A stretch of DNA of 64,000 bases from an uncultured Prevotella sp. (GCA_900316015.1 ONBG01000011.1:1-64000), one strand, 5' to 3'; counted from the stretch's first letter, positions 36,256 through 48,516 are shown. The notes: a model not told the origin generated them from the letters alone. A program made the numbers and translations.

Positions 36256-36798
36256 TTATATATTGCGTTTAAGGGTCCATTTGCCATAAAAGAATCCTGC
36301 GGTGCCAGCCACGAGGATGACCCATATGGGCGAAACACCCATCCAGGCGATGAGCACGCAAGATACGATGGGTATCCAGAAATTATAGCGGGAGATATGA
36401 GCGGTCTTCGCCATATTGAAACATGGTGCAGCGATTAATGCCACAACAGCCGGTCGTACCCCCTTGAAGAACTTTTCCACCCAGGGATTACTCCTGAATG
36501 AATGGAAGAAAAGGGCTATGAGAAGTATGGCGATGATAGAGGGTAGGGCGATCCCAAACGCCCCGGCAATACCGCCCCATACACCTTTCAGCTTATATCC
36601 GATATGACTGGCAATGTCTATGGAGAATATGCCTGGCGTGGTCTGGGCTATAACCATGATATCCATGAACTCCTGCTTGTCGAGCCAGTGGTTCTTATCA
36701 ACGAACTCCTGTTGCATGATAGGAATCATGGCATATCCACCTCCTAAGGTGAACGCACCGATTTTGTTGCAGGTAAGGAAAAACTTTAATAACATCAT
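36256..36798 (-). CDS. chrA: Chromate transporter half, first subunit
   Basis: A 180-aa CHR family protein, paralogous to the downstream subunit. It has LGGGYAMIPIMQQEFV near residues 18-33 and the matching AQTTPGIFSIDIASHIG motif, and about six hydrophobic segments. The two short subunits should form a heterodimer with inverted topology. A full promoter lies upstream at 36820-36851. Confidence 0.9.
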   Translation of the reverse strand: MMLLKFFLTCNKIGAFTLGGGYAMIPIMQQEFVDKNHWLDKQEFMDIMVIAQTTPGIFSIDIASHIGYKLKGVWGGIAGAFGIALPSIIAILLIALFFHSFRSNPWVEKFFKGVRPAVVALIAAPCFNMAKTAHISRYNFWIPIVSCVLIAWMGVSPIWVILVAGTAGFFYGKWTLKRNI

Positions 36799-36819
36799 CT
36801 TTCTTGTCTAAATCGGCTG

Positions 36820-36851
36820 CAAAGGTACTTTTCTATTTCCTGATAATCAAA
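36820..36851 (-). promoter_or_regulatory. Promoter of the chromate transporter operon
   Basis: On the minus strand TTTG (36848-36851), a 20-bp spacer and TACCTTTG (36820-36827), 22 bp before the ATG. Confidence 0.75.
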
Positions 36852-36928
36852 AGAATCGAATTAGAAATCTCTAATCTCAGCTTAAAGCCTTATAATGGCT
36901 TTTTGCCAAGGCTTTTCTCCTATCTTCG

Positions 36929-36936
36929 TAATTTTG
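36929..36936 (+). promoter_or_regulatory. -7 box of the metal efflux operon
   Basis: TAATTTTG fits TAnnTTTG and lies 31 bp before the TolC-like ATG; TTTG at 36902-36905 is 23 bp upstream, slightly longer than usual. Confidence 0.5.
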
Positions 36937-36966
36937 CACCCGAATGGAAACAGAAGTTATATACAG

Positions 36967-38283
36967 ATGAAAGTAACAGGAATCAATGGATTGTTATTTC
37001 TTTTGGGTACGTTGTCTTGTCCTCTAACAGCAAGGGCGCAGGATCGTCTTTGTCCTTCAATCGTATCTTACAGAGTGATGACCCTTGGGATGGTAGACAG
37101 CATGGTGGTGAAGAATAGTCTCTCCTTGCAGTCTGTCCGTTTGGAGACGGAAAAGACGGAAGGACAGTTGCGCCAGGTCAGTCTTTATGAAAACCCACAG
37201 GTGCAGCTCATGCATAATGTTCGGAACCCTAATAATAAAAGGTGGTTGGACACCGGGCATGATGGAGAGACTGATGTTCAGGTCAGCCAGTCTATTGCCA
37301 TCGGCGGTCAGCATTCTAATAAGGTAAGACAGGCTCGTGCCGATATCAAGGCTTCTCAGGCAGGCTATCTGGCCTCCCGTTGGGAGATATGCCATGAGGT
37401 AAGGCAGGATTTAATTGACCTGTATGGTGTGCAGCAAAAAGAAAAGGTTTATGAAAGGGAGATCGAGTCTGTAGAAAGGATACTGAAAGCCTTTCAGGAA
37501 CAGACGGCGAAAGGCAATGTCTCGAAGATGGAGACCTTTCGTATCCAAACGATGCTGAGTCAGTTGAAAGCTGAGCTCTCTTCGCTCTGTTTGCAGGAGA
37601 ACGACTTACAAGCCCAGTTGCATACGGCCATGAACATGCAGGATGGCGTTCCGGTGAAAGCTCAGTTAGATGATGATGAGCTCATGAACTATGCGAAGCG
37701 TACGACCCTTTCCCTTGCTTCAGCCTTAGGAAATCCAGCTTCGCTTGCTCTATTTGTTGATCGTAATCCCTCTCTTCAGCAAATCAGGTACCAACAGGAA
37801 TCGGCGCGTTATCAGTTGAAATCTGAGCAAGCAGAGGCGTTGCCCCACATCAGCTTGATGGGAGAGTTCGACAAGAATGGCAGTATAGGGCATAATTTCT
37901 TTGCCTTTGGCACTACGATCACAGTCCCTCTTTGGAACCGTAACCAAGGGAATGTTCGGACAGCAAAAGCAACTTATCGGCAGGCACAGGTTGAAAGGGA
38001 GTATAAGGAATCTGCTCTTCGTAGGCAAATCCTACGCGACCATCAGGCAGTACAGACCTGCATGAGAACGGTAGAGAACCAAAAAAGAATGCTTGATCAA
38101 GAATTGGAAGAGTTATTGCAGGCGGCAGAAAGCCAATTCATGAAGCGCAATATCACACTACTGGAGTTTGTCGACCTTTATGGAAGTTATCGGGACACAC
38201 AGTTTCAGATGTTAGATGCAAGGGCGCAGTTGTTCAAGGCTGTAGAAGACCTGAGGACAGATCTATCTGATGAGGGGAAATAA
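36967..38283 (+). CDS. TolC-family outer membrane efflux protein (CzcC-like)
   Basis: The start at 36967 gives 438 aa with a signal peptide (KVTGINGLLFLLGTLS, cut near ARAQ). The frame is open to 36895, through the promoter. The mature protein shows two alpha-helical repeats with coiled-coil character typical of TolC, for example VYEREIESVERILKAFQEQT, and ends with RAQLFKAVEDLRTDL. It forms the outer-membrane duct for the CzcB/CzcA-like pump encoded downstream. Confidence 0.92.
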   Translation: MKVTGINGLLFLLGTLSCPLTARAQDRLCPSIVSYRVMTLGMVDSMVVKNSLSLQSVRLETEKTEGQLRQVSLYENPQVQLMHNVRNPNNKRWLDTGHDGETDVQVSQSIAIGGQHSNKVRQARADIKASQAGYLASRWEICHEVRQDLIDLYGVQQKEKVYEREIESVERILKAFQEQTAKGNVSKMETFRIQTMLSQLKAELSSLCLQENDLQAQLHTAMNMQDGVPVKAQLDDDELMNYAKRTTLSLASALGNPASLALFVDRNPSLQQIRYQQESARYQLKSEQAEALPHISLMGEFDKNGSIGHNFFAFGTTITVPLWNRNQGNVRTAKATYRQAQVEREYKESALRRQILRDHQAVQTCMRTVENQKRMLDQELEELLQAAESQFMKRNITLLEFVDLYGSYRDTQFQMLDARAQLFKAVEDLRTDLSDEGK

Positions 38284-38296
38284 GCAAATTGAAAAA

Positions 38297-39388
38297 ATGA
38301 TGGAAAAGAATTATATATGTGTATTGGCAGGTATCTTCATTTGTCTGTCCTGTTCGACAAGAGACAAGCAGTCGGCTCGGGAGCAGCATCTGGATGTCTT
38401 AGAGAAGAGTCATGTGGTAGCTTTGTCGACAGCCAAGATGAGAGCTGTGGATGACGAACTGGTCTTGAATGGTACCGTCGCTTGTGATGAAAGTTTGTTG
38501 AGAAAGATCTTTGTGCCTTGTACGGGGAGGGTGAACGGTCTCCGTGTCGAAGTGGGTGACAGGGTCTCCGCGGGACAGCAATTGGCAGTGGTGCATAGTG
38601 AGGAAGCTGCAGATTACAGGAAAGGCTTGAATGAGGCGGATGCAGAGATCCGCCTTGCCCAACGCGACTATCGGATGCAATGCGACATGCACCAGTCGGG
38701 TATGGCTTCTGACAAAGATGTAGCGGCTGCCCGGGAAAGGGTGCTTGTCGCGAATGCCGAGCGACAACGCTTGCATGAGGTGGCATCCATCAATGGGTAT
38801 GGGCTTCGCTCGGATGCAGTGCTGACATCCCCAATCTCTGGGTATGTTATCGACAAGCATATATACAATGACAGCTATGTCAGCGAACAGACGAATGATG
38901 ACCCAGCGATTGAGATAGCCGACCTGAGAAGAGTATGGGTCATCGCCGATGTCTATGAGAGTGATATCGCAAAGGTCCATCCGCATGCAGCGGTCAGGGT
39001 GACGACGATGGCGTATCCTGATGAGGTATTCTTTGGGAGGGTTGACAAGGTGTACAGCGTCCTTGACAGTGAAAGTAAAACGATGAAGGTAAGAGTCTGC
39101 CTTGACAATCCAAAGGGACTTTTGAAGCCTGGTATGTTTGCCAGTGTCCATGTACGCCTTTCTGGCAGTGGACAGCCCTTGTGTGCTGTTCCCTCCTCAG
39201 CGGTCATCTTTGAGAATGGGCATGATTACGTCATGGTCAAGCAGAATCCCCATGAATATCGTCGTCGTGAAGTGAAGGTGGTACATACGGCTGGTGGATA
39301 TTCTTATCTGTCGGCAGGACTGCTTCCCGATGAGAAAGTAGTGAGCAAGAACGCTTTGCTGTATTTCAATTCTACAGAAAATGAATAG
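38297..39388 (+). CDS. Periplasmic adaptor (membrane fusion) lipoprotein of the RND pump
   Basis: The start at 38297 gives 363 aa; 38300 is equally possible and 38270 would overlap the TolC-like gene. The lipobox is FICLSC. The adaptor order is visible: a biotinyl-lipoyl half (VPCTGRVNGLRVEVGDRVSA), an alpha hairpin (about 100-155), the second half motif LTSPISGYVIDKHIY, then beta-barrel and membrane-proximal domains. It links the CzcA-like pump to the outer-membrane channel. It overlaps the pump gene by 8 bp. Confidence 0.92.
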   Translation: MMEKNYICVLAGIFICLSCSTRDKQSAREQHLDVLEKSHVVALSTAKMRAVDDELVLNGTVACDESLLRKIFVPCTGRVNGLRVEVGDRVSAGQQLAVVHSEEAADYRKGLNEADAEIRLAQRDYRMQCDMHQSGMASDKDVAAARERVLVANAERQRLHEVASINGYGLRSDAVLTSPISGYVIDKHIYNDSYVSEQTNDDPAIEIADLRRVWVIADVYESDIAKVHPHAAVRVTTMAYPDEVFFGRVDKVYSVLDSESKTMKVRVCLDNPKGLLKPGMFASVHVRLSGSGQPLCAVPSSAVIFENGHDYVMVKQNPHEYRRREVKVVHTAGGYSYLSAGLLPDEKVVSKNALLYFNSTENE

Positions 39389-42300
39389 GTTTATTGATTT
39401 TATTATTTCCTTCTCACTCAAGCGTAAGTATGTCATCCTTTTCCTAACCGGCCTTGCCTTAGTGATAGGGATATACAGTTTCAAGAATACTCCTGTTGAT
39501 GCCTGGCCAGATGTGACCAATACCAAGGTTACCATCATCACGCAATGGCAAGGGCGTTCGGCTGAGGAGATCGAGAAGTTCGTGACGATCCCCATAGAGA
39601 TCGCCATGAACTCAGTGCAAAAGAAGACGGATATCCGTTCGACGACCTTGTTTGGGCTTTCAGTCGTGACCGTTATCTTTGATGACCATGTAGATGATGA
39701 GTTCGCTCGCCAACAAGTATATAACTTGCTGCACGATGCCGACCTTCCGGATGGCGTCACCCCAGACGTTCAGCCTTTGTCAGGACCTACTGGTGAAATT
39801 TATCGTTATACCCTGTCAAGCAAGCATCGAAGTGTCCGGGAGCTGAAAACCTTACAAGATTGGGTGATCGAGCGGAAGCTCCGTAGTGTCCCTGGGGTTG
39901 CCGATATCGTCAGTTTCGGAGGAGAAGTGAAGACATTTGAGGTGAGTGTCAATCCCAACCTACTTTCCACGTACGGGGTGAGTAGCCTGGAGCTCTATCA
40001 AGCACTTGCCAACTCAAATGTCAATGTGGGAGGAGACGTGATTGAACGCAACTCCCAGGCTTATGTTGTTCGGGGTATCGGACTTCTTAACAATATCCAG
40101 GAAATAGGGGATATCGTTGTGAAGAACGTTAATGGGACGCCCATATTGGTCCGTAATCTTGCCGATGTCCATGAAAGTTGTCAGCCCCGTCTTGGACAGG
40201 TGGGACGTGATGGCGAGGATGATGTCGTGGAAGGGATTGTCGTGATGCGCAAAGGAGAAGATGCGGCGAAGGTGATCACCGACTTGAAGGACAAGATCTC
40301 TGAGATCCAAAGGGAAGATCTTCCGAAAGACGTAGAGATCAAGCCTTTCTACGATCGTGATGACTTGGTAAACCTTGCTGTGCATACTGTGTTTCATAAT
40401 GTCATAGAGGGCATTCTGTTGGTTACGTTCGTTGTGTTTCTTTTTATGCGCGAATGGCGTTCGACAGTCATCGTTGCAAGTATCATCCCTTTGGCACTTC
40501 TCTTTGCCTTTATCTGCTTGCACCTGAATGGCATGAGTGCCAATCTGCTGTCAATGGGTGCCATCGATTTCGGAATTATCATAGACGGGGCTGTGGTGAT
40601 GGTGGAAGCCCTTTTCGTAGCCTTGTCTGCCCAGGCACGTGAGATAGGTATGGCCGCCTTCAATAAGCGCAGTCATTTAGGGATGATCCGCCAGACAGCC
40701 CGTGGTAAGGCAAAGTCGGTGTTCTTCTCGAAACTGATTATTATCACAGCCTTGATCCCTATCTTCTCTTTCCAGAAAGTAGAAGGCAAGATGTTCTCAC
40801 CATTGGCGTTTACCTTAGGCTTTGCCCTGTTGGGCGCTTTGATCTTCACCTTAACCTTGGTGCCTGTACTGTCTTCCATGATGTTGAAGCGAAATGTAGC
40901 GGAAAAGAAGAATCGCTTTCTCGATTGGATATATAGATGGTTCGACCGTTTCTTTGATTGCTGTCATCGGAATAACCGTAAAGCGATTACGATAGCCCTT
41001 ATGGCAATGGTTGCAGGAATTGGCTCCTTTACCATGCTTGGCTCGGAATTCCTTCCCGAGATGGATGAGGGCTCTATCTATGTACGTGCCACGATGCCAC
41101 AGAGCATCTCCCTTGATGAGAGCGTTCGGCTTGCCAATCGTTTCCGTCATATCCTACGGTCGTTTCCCGAGGTTACCCAGGTCATGACGCAGACAGGACG
41201 TCCCAACGATGGTACAGATGCCACGGGATTCTATAACATAGAGCTTTTCGTGAAATTACATCCAGAAGGTGAATGGAAGACAGGGAGGACGAAAGACCAG
41301 CTCATTGATGACATGAACCGTCGGCTCAGTGTCTATCCTGGTATTGATTTCAACTTCTCACAACCTATTAGCGATAATGTAGAGGAGGCTGTCAGCGGCG
41401 TGAAAGGTGCAATCGTAGCCAAAGTGTATGGGAAGGACCTATATAAGAGTGAGCAGGTCGCCCAACAAATATACAAGACGATGAAGCCCATTCGTGGCAT
41501 TACGGATTTGGGCGTTATCAGGAATATTGGACAGCCTGAACTCCAGATTAATATTGATGAAGACCGATTGGCACGATATGGGGTCAGCAAGGATGATGTG
41601 CAGAGAATCATTGAGATGGCTATTGGAGGGAAGGCAGCCTCTCAAGTGTATGAGGAGGAAAGGAAGTTCAACCTTGTGGTGCGTTATGAGAAACCCTTTA
41701 GGGACAATGCTGAGGCGATTGGAAAGATCAAGGTGCCCACAGAAAATGGTCAGATGGTTCCTATCCGAGAGTTAGCAACGATCAAGACCATCACGGGTCC
41801 ATTGATTATCTATCGGGAGAACCATACCCGTTATTGTGCTGTGAAATTCTCCGTACGCGACCGCGATATGGGGTCTGCTGTTGATGAAAGTCGTGCCAAA
41901 GTAGAGAAAGCTGTGCATCTGCAAGCAGGGTACAAGATCGAGTGGAGCGGTGATTTCGAAAACCAGAAACGTGCAACTTCTCGGCTTGCCCATGTCATCC
42001 CTATAAGCATCCTGCTCATCTTCGGGATTCTATATGTACTCTTTGGCAATGCCCGGGATGCAGGACTGGTATTAAGTAATGTGCCATTTACAGCAGTGGG
42101 AGGCATTGTCATCTTATTGCTGACCGGCTTCAATTTCTCTATTTCTGCTGGTATCGGCTTTATTTGCCTTTTTGGAATCTGTATCCAAAATGGAGTGATC
42201 ATGATTCAGGATATCAAGCATTTTATCCGCCATGGCCATCCACTTAATGATGCAGTCACGATGGGCATGCATTCCCGAATTCGGAGTGTCCTGATGACTG

Positions 42301-42485
42301 CAATGATGGCAACGTTGGGACTCCTGCCGGCTGCCCTTAGCCATGGAATCGGGAGCGAAAGCCAACGCCCGCTTGCCATCGTGATTATTGGAGGACTGAT
42401 CGGGGCGACTACCTTTACCTTGTTCATCTTCCCGTTGTTCGTAGAAAAAGTATATCGACATGTTAATATACGGAAGTTGTCATAA
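39381..42485 (+). CDS. czcA: CzcA-like heavy-metal RND efflux pump
   Basis: A 1034-aa inner-membrane RND protein with twelve predicted membrane helices and two large periplasmic loops. Typical features are NTPVDAWPDVTNTKV near the N-terminus and EIEKFVTIPIEIAMN. In helix 4 the segment DFGIIIDGAVVMVEA carries D396, D402 and E409, with the same spacing as the proton-relay residues of CzcA. This points to divalent cations (Zn, Co, Cd or Ni) rather than the Cu/Ag class, as established for HME-RND subgroups; the exact metal is inferred. It is the third gene of the efflux operon. Confidence 0.93.
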   Translation: MNRFIDFIISFSLKRKYVILFLTGLALVIGIYSFKNTPVDAWPDVTNTKVTIITQWQGRSAEEIEKFVTIPIEIAMNSVQKKTDIRSTTLFGLSVVTVIFDDHVDDEFARQQVYNLLHDADLPDGVTPDVQPLSGPTGEIYRYTLSSKHRSVRELKTLQDWVIERKLRSVPGVADIVSFGGEVKTFEVSVNPNLLSTYGVSSLELYQALANSNVNVGGDVIERNSQAYVVRGIGLLNNIQEIGDIVVKNVNGTPILVRNLADVHESCQPRLGQVGRDGEDDVVEGIVVMRKGEDAAKVITDLKDKISEIQREDLPKDVEIKPFYDRDDLVNLAVHTVFHNVIEGILLVTFVVFLFMREWRSTVIVASIIPLALLFAFICLHLNGMSANLLSMGAIDFGIIIDGAVVMVEALFVALSAQAREIGMAAFNKRSHLGMIRQTARGKAKSVFFSKLIIITALIPIFSFQKVEGKMFSPLAFTLGFALLGALIFTLTLVPVLSSMMLKRNVAEKKNRFLDWIYRWFDRFFDCCHRNNRKAITIALMAMVAGIGSFTMLGSEFLPEMDEGSIYVRATMPQSISLDESVRLANRFRHILRSFPEVTQVMTQTGRPNDGTDATGFYNIELFVKLHPEGEWKTGRTKDQLIDDMNRRLSVYPGIDFNFSQPISDNVEEAVSGVKGAIVAKVYGKDLYKSEQVAQQIYKTMKPIRGITDLGVIRNIGQPELQINIDEDRLARYGVSKDDVQRIIEMAIGGKAASQVYEEERKFNLVVRYEKPFRDNAEAIGKIKVPTENGQMVPIRELATIKTITGPLIIYRENHTRYCAVKFSVRDRDMGSAVDESRAKVEKAVHLQAGYKIEWSGDFENQKRATSRLAHVIPISILLIFGILYVLFGNARDAGLVLSNVPFTAVGGIVILLLTGFNFSISAGIGFICLFGICIQNGVIMIQDIKHFIRHGHPLNDAVTMGMHSRIRSVLMTAMMATLGLLPAALSHGIGSESQRPLAIVIIGGLIGATTFTLFIFPLFVEKVYRHVNIRKLS

Positions 42486-42495
42486 TCTCAAAATA

Positions 42496-42816
42496 ATGGT
42501 CTTAGGGTGTCTCTTGAGTCTTTTCTTTATAGGTAAGATCCAAGGGCATACCCATCAGACCCGCATACAAATTCTTTGCCGAGCTCCACGGGAGATGAAG
42601 GCAAGCATCGACTCTGTAGCCTGTTCATTCTATGGCGTTTATGTGGCAGACTGGAATTCATGTCGCCAGTGTTTGTATTTCGTTTACGACCATACAAAAA
42701 CATCGGGCAGAAGACTTAAAAAGCAAATAAATGATTATCTTTGTAACCAAAAGTGCGACTTAATGCGATATGACGAAGAGAATACTGATGGCGGAAGACG
42801 AGGAAAACATCTCTGA
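42496..42816 (+). CDS. Small periplasmic protein with HMA-like fold and displaced CxxC
   Basis: A 106-aa protein starting 10 bp after the pump gene; a start at 42460 inside the pump gene is possible but spoils the signal. The signal peptide is MVLGCLLSLFFIGKIQG, followed by HTHQTR. The mature part follows a beta-alpha-beta-beta-alpha pattern like heavy-metal-associated domains: RIQILC, PREMKASIDSVAC, FYGVYVADW, LYFVYDHTKT, GRRLKKQINDYLC. The usual CxxC in the first loop is absent; instead CRQC lies in the turn between strands 2 and 3. Its last 47 bp overlap the response regulator gene, and the regulator promoter lies inside it. Metal binding is inferred. Confidence 0.6.
   Translation: MVLGCLLSLFFIGKIQGHTHQTRIQILCRAPREMKASIDSVACSFYGVYVADWNSCRQCLYFVYDHTKTSGRRLKKQINDYLCNQKCDLMRYDEENTDGGRRGKHL
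42736..42743 (+). promoter_or_regulatory. -7 box for the metal-type two-component operon
   Basis: TATCTTTG, perfect TAnnTTTG, 27 bp before the regulator ATG and inside the HMA-like reading frame. No TTTG was found at the -33 position, so it may need an activator. Confidence 0.55.
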
Positions 42817-43465
42817 TTTCGTGAGCCGGGGACTACAGAATTTTGATTATGAAGTGACCGTTGTGAATAATGGCACGGATGCATGGTCTTTGCTTCGGCA
42901 GGGATCCGATTTCAATCTGGTTATCTTAGATATCCGGATGCCAGGGATGAGTGGCATTGAGGTCTGCCAGCGTATTCGTGAGCATTTAGGATATCATCTT
43001 CCTGTGCTCATGCTTACGGCTTTGGATACGACGGACGACATCGTTATGGGATTACATGCTGGCGCTGACGAATATATTGCCAAGCCTTTTAAGTTCATGG
43101 AATTGCTTGCCCATATTCAAGCCTTGCTGAGACGCGTGGAATTAGACAAGGACCATCACCAGACAGTATGTGGCGACTTGTACATTGATGCCTCTTCCCA
43201 TAAGGCAATCCGAGAAGGGAAAGCTTTTGACTTGAGCGTCAAGGAGTTCCGGTTGCTCCAGTATCTGATGGAGCATGAAGGGGAGATCCTTTCCCGTAGG
43301 AAGCTATTGAAGGATGTATGGGACAAGGATTTTGATACCAATACGAATGTCGTGGATGTCTATGTGAGGTATCTCAGGCAGAAAATAGATGATGGATTTG
43401 AACATAAGCTCATCCAGACCGTTGTGGGAACAGAATATTGTTTCCGGAGAGACGCTGAAAAATGA
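42770..43465 (+). CDS. OmpR-family response regulator (metal efflux type)
   Basis: A 231-aa regulator. The receiver domain has E9-D10-E11, phosphoacceptor D54 in VILDIRMPG and AKPFKFME. The winged-helix OmpR/PhoB domain occupies about 130-228 and has FDLSVKEFRLLQYLMEHEG and VDVYVRYLRQKID. It is followed by its sensor kinase after 10 bp and preceded by the CzcA-like pump operon, so it probably controls metal efflux, as CzcR/CusR do. Confidence 0.94.
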   Translation: MTKRILMAEDEENISDFVSRGLQNFDYEVTVVNNGTDAWSLLRQGSDFNLVILDIRMPGMSGIEVCQRIREHLGYHLPVLMLTALDTTDDIVMGLHAGADEYIAKPFKFMELLAHIQALLRRVELDKDHHQTVCGDLYIDASSHKAIREGKAFDLSVKEFRLLQYLMEHEGEILSRRKLLKDVWDKDFDTNTNVVDVYVRYLRQKIDDGFEHKLIQTVVGTEYCFRRDAEK

Positions 43466-43475
43466 AGGTCAAGCC

Positions 43476-44663
43476 ATGAATACAGGGAAGAAAATATCTT
43501 TGATCTATTCCGGGATCACCATAGGACTGGTCACGATCACCAGCTTGATCTTTTATGTCTGCACATCTAATTACACGCGGAACATTTATTATCATTATCT
43601 TGAAGAGAAAGCGCATGCGGTGGCTGAAGAGAAATTCTCGGAAGATGAGCTTGATCCTGTGAAATATCGTAATGTCATCTTGCAGCGGAAACGGTCTATT
43701 CCAACTTCCCGAGAGCTATTTATCAATCTTTCTGACAAGAAACAAGCAAGGGTCCGCCTTTCTGTTTATTTAGATCCATCACAGATACAGAAACTTTATG
43801 ATAATGAGACGGTCAATTTTGAGAAAGGTCAGTTGGCAGGTACCTCTTTTATATATTACGACAATACAGGAACCTTTGCAGTCATTGTCTTGAGTAGAAA
43901 TCCTTTTATCAAGGACATCAACCATACCTTACGGTGGGCGATGTTGTTGCTCATTGTCTTTTCTTCTTTCACGCTTTTCCTCATCAGCCGACTCTATGCT
44001 ATCCGTATGCTCAACCGCATAGACAAGGACTATCAGACGGAGAAGATGTTTGTCAATAATGCTTCACATGAAATCAATAATCCTCTTACTGCCATTCAGG
44101 GAGAGTGTGAGGTAGCCTTGATGGCTGACTATCAGGCAGAAGAGTATAAGGATGTCCTTCGTCGTATTTCTGAGGAAGCTCAAAGGATCATTTTGATCAT
44201 GAAAGAGCTGCTACAATTTTCCCATGCACGGGATGGAAGAATAGGGAATGGGAGCCTGGAACCTGTGCGTATCTCAGCTTTGCTTGATCGGGAAAGGAAT
44301 CCACAGGTGAAAATCCTGGTCTTACATGATTTCACGTTGATGACAGATGTGGAGTTGCTTCGGATTGCCCTTCATAACTTGGTGAGCAATGCAGTTAAAT
44401 ATTCCAATGGCCATTCTGTTGTGGTGACGATTAAGCAGGGTGTCTTAGTGGTAGAAGACAAGGGGATAGGTATTCCTCCCTCCGATCTAAAACATATTTT
44501 TGAACCGTTCTTCCGGGCCTCTAATACAGGAAGTGTGACCGGCAAAGGTATTGGACTTGCCTTGTCAAAAGCTATTTTGGAGAAGTTGGGTGCCACCATC
44601 GTCGTCTCTTCAAGGGAAGGTGAGGGTACCCAATTTAAGGTTACCTTCCCTTCTTATAGGTGA
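43476..44663 (+). CDS. Sensor histidine kinase (metal efflux type)
   Basis: The start at 43476 gives 395 aa and begins just before the first membrane helix (about 9-30); upstream in-frame codons lie within the regulator gene. A periplasmic domain of about 120 residues is followed by a second helix (about 152-172). The phosphoacceptor is His198 in NNASHEINNPLTAI; ATPase motifs are NLVSNAVKYSNG, DKGIGIPPSDL and GKGIGLALSKAIL. It has no obvious HAMP domain. It pairs with the OmpR-type regulator just upstream. Confidence 0.93.
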   Translation: MNTGKKISLIYSGITIGLVTITSLIFYVCTSNYTRNIYYHYLEEKAHAVAEEKFSEDELDPVKYRNVILQRKRSIPTSRELFINLSDKKQARVRLSVYLDPSQIQKLYDNETVNFEKGQLAGTSFIYYDNTGTFAVIVLSRNPFIKDINHTLRWAMLLLIVFSSFTLFLISRLYAIRMLNRIDKDYQTEKMFVNNASHEINNPLTAIQGECEVALMADYQAEEYKDVLRRISEEAQRIILIMKELLQFSHARDGRIGNGSLEPVRISALLDRERNPQVKILVLHDFTLMTDVELLRIALHNLVSNAVKYSNGHSVVVTIKQGVLVVEDKGIGIPPSDLKHIFEPFFRASNTGSVTGKGIGLALSKAILEKLGATIVVSSREGEGTQFKVTFPSYR

Positions 44664-44825
44664 AAGGGCTCCTTCTCAATGATATCCTACTCTCTTGTAG
44701 ATGAGGAAGGAATTGATTTGGAATTACAGACTTGAGCCTTGCCCGACAGTCCATGATGCCGGTGAAAGGATTGTTTTCGTGGTGGTATATCCCATTTTGG
44801 ATTTGCACTTGATATCTTTTACGCT

Positions 44826-44908
44826 AAATTTTCTCGAGAATTTATCGTGATACCTATGCTATGGCTGTGCAGAACAGCTACGATTGGATCAAATTCTCTC
44901 GAGAATTT
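44826..44908. repeat. Two copies of an 18-bp palindromic element
   Basis: AAATTTTCTCGAGAATTT (44826-44843) and AAATTCTCTCGAGAATTT (44891-44908) differ at one position and lie 65 bp apart, start to start, with core TCTCGAGA. They are in the 549-bp gap between the sensor kinase and the LacZ-like gene. The symmetric form suggests binding by a dimeric regulator. Confidence 0.65.
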
Positions 44909-44920
44909 TGTATGATATGT

Positions 44921-45000
44921 CAACCTCGTGTCAACCTTTGACAACCTCAAAACAGGTTGCAAGCCCGATAAACACTGGGTTTTGACAACCTGTCAACCTT
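44921..45000. repeat. CAACCT repeat cluster with embedded stem-loop
   Basis: CAACC(T) occurs directly at 44921, 44932, 44942, 44986 and 44994, mostly as GTCAACCT or GACAACCT, and once inverted (AGGTTG, 44954-44959). ACAGGTTG (44952-44959) and CAACCTGT (44986-44993) also form an inverted repeat with inner CAAGCCC/GGGTTTTG pairing. Spacing of the first three is 10-11 bp, one helical turn. The remainder of the gap to 45212 shows no gene and no good TAnnTTTG element. Confidence 0.6.
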
Positions 45001-45185
45001 TTCACAAAAAAAATCACTGTGGAATATAAAATTGTTGGCTTTAACCCACCTTTTCTCGCCATGGCAGAGCTCAAAAGCCTGATACCGGAGCGTGTCAATG
45101 GCAGCCAACTGCCCTTTATTGAAAAAACTGTTGGGTGTTCATGTACGATTTTTGGTATTTATTCGTTATGAAGGAGTGTGAATAG

Positions 45186-48455
<3,270 letters not shown>

Positions 48456-48474
48456 GAGATCTGTGAAGAAGCCA

Positions 48475-48516
48475 AAAGGAAAGAGGATCAGCCATATCGC
48501 TGATCCTCTTTCCTTT
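48475..48516. terminator. Bidirectional terminator between LacZ-like gene and DUF4435 gene
   Basis: AAAGGAAAGAGGATCAGC (48475-48492) pairs perfectly over 18 bp with 48499-48516, loop of 6 nt. The right arm and loop are within the last codons of the minus-strand DUF4435 gene (stop at 48488-48490). Confidence 0.8.

Noticed and set aside
44701-44860. About 50-codon frame after the metal-type sensor kinase
   Set aside because: It runs into the palindromic element at 44826 and shows no protein features or start signal.
45061-45171. 36-codon reading frame upstream of the LacZ-like gene (MAELKSLIPERV...)
   Set aside because: Short, no relation to other proteins recognised, no clear promoter; kept as non-coding.
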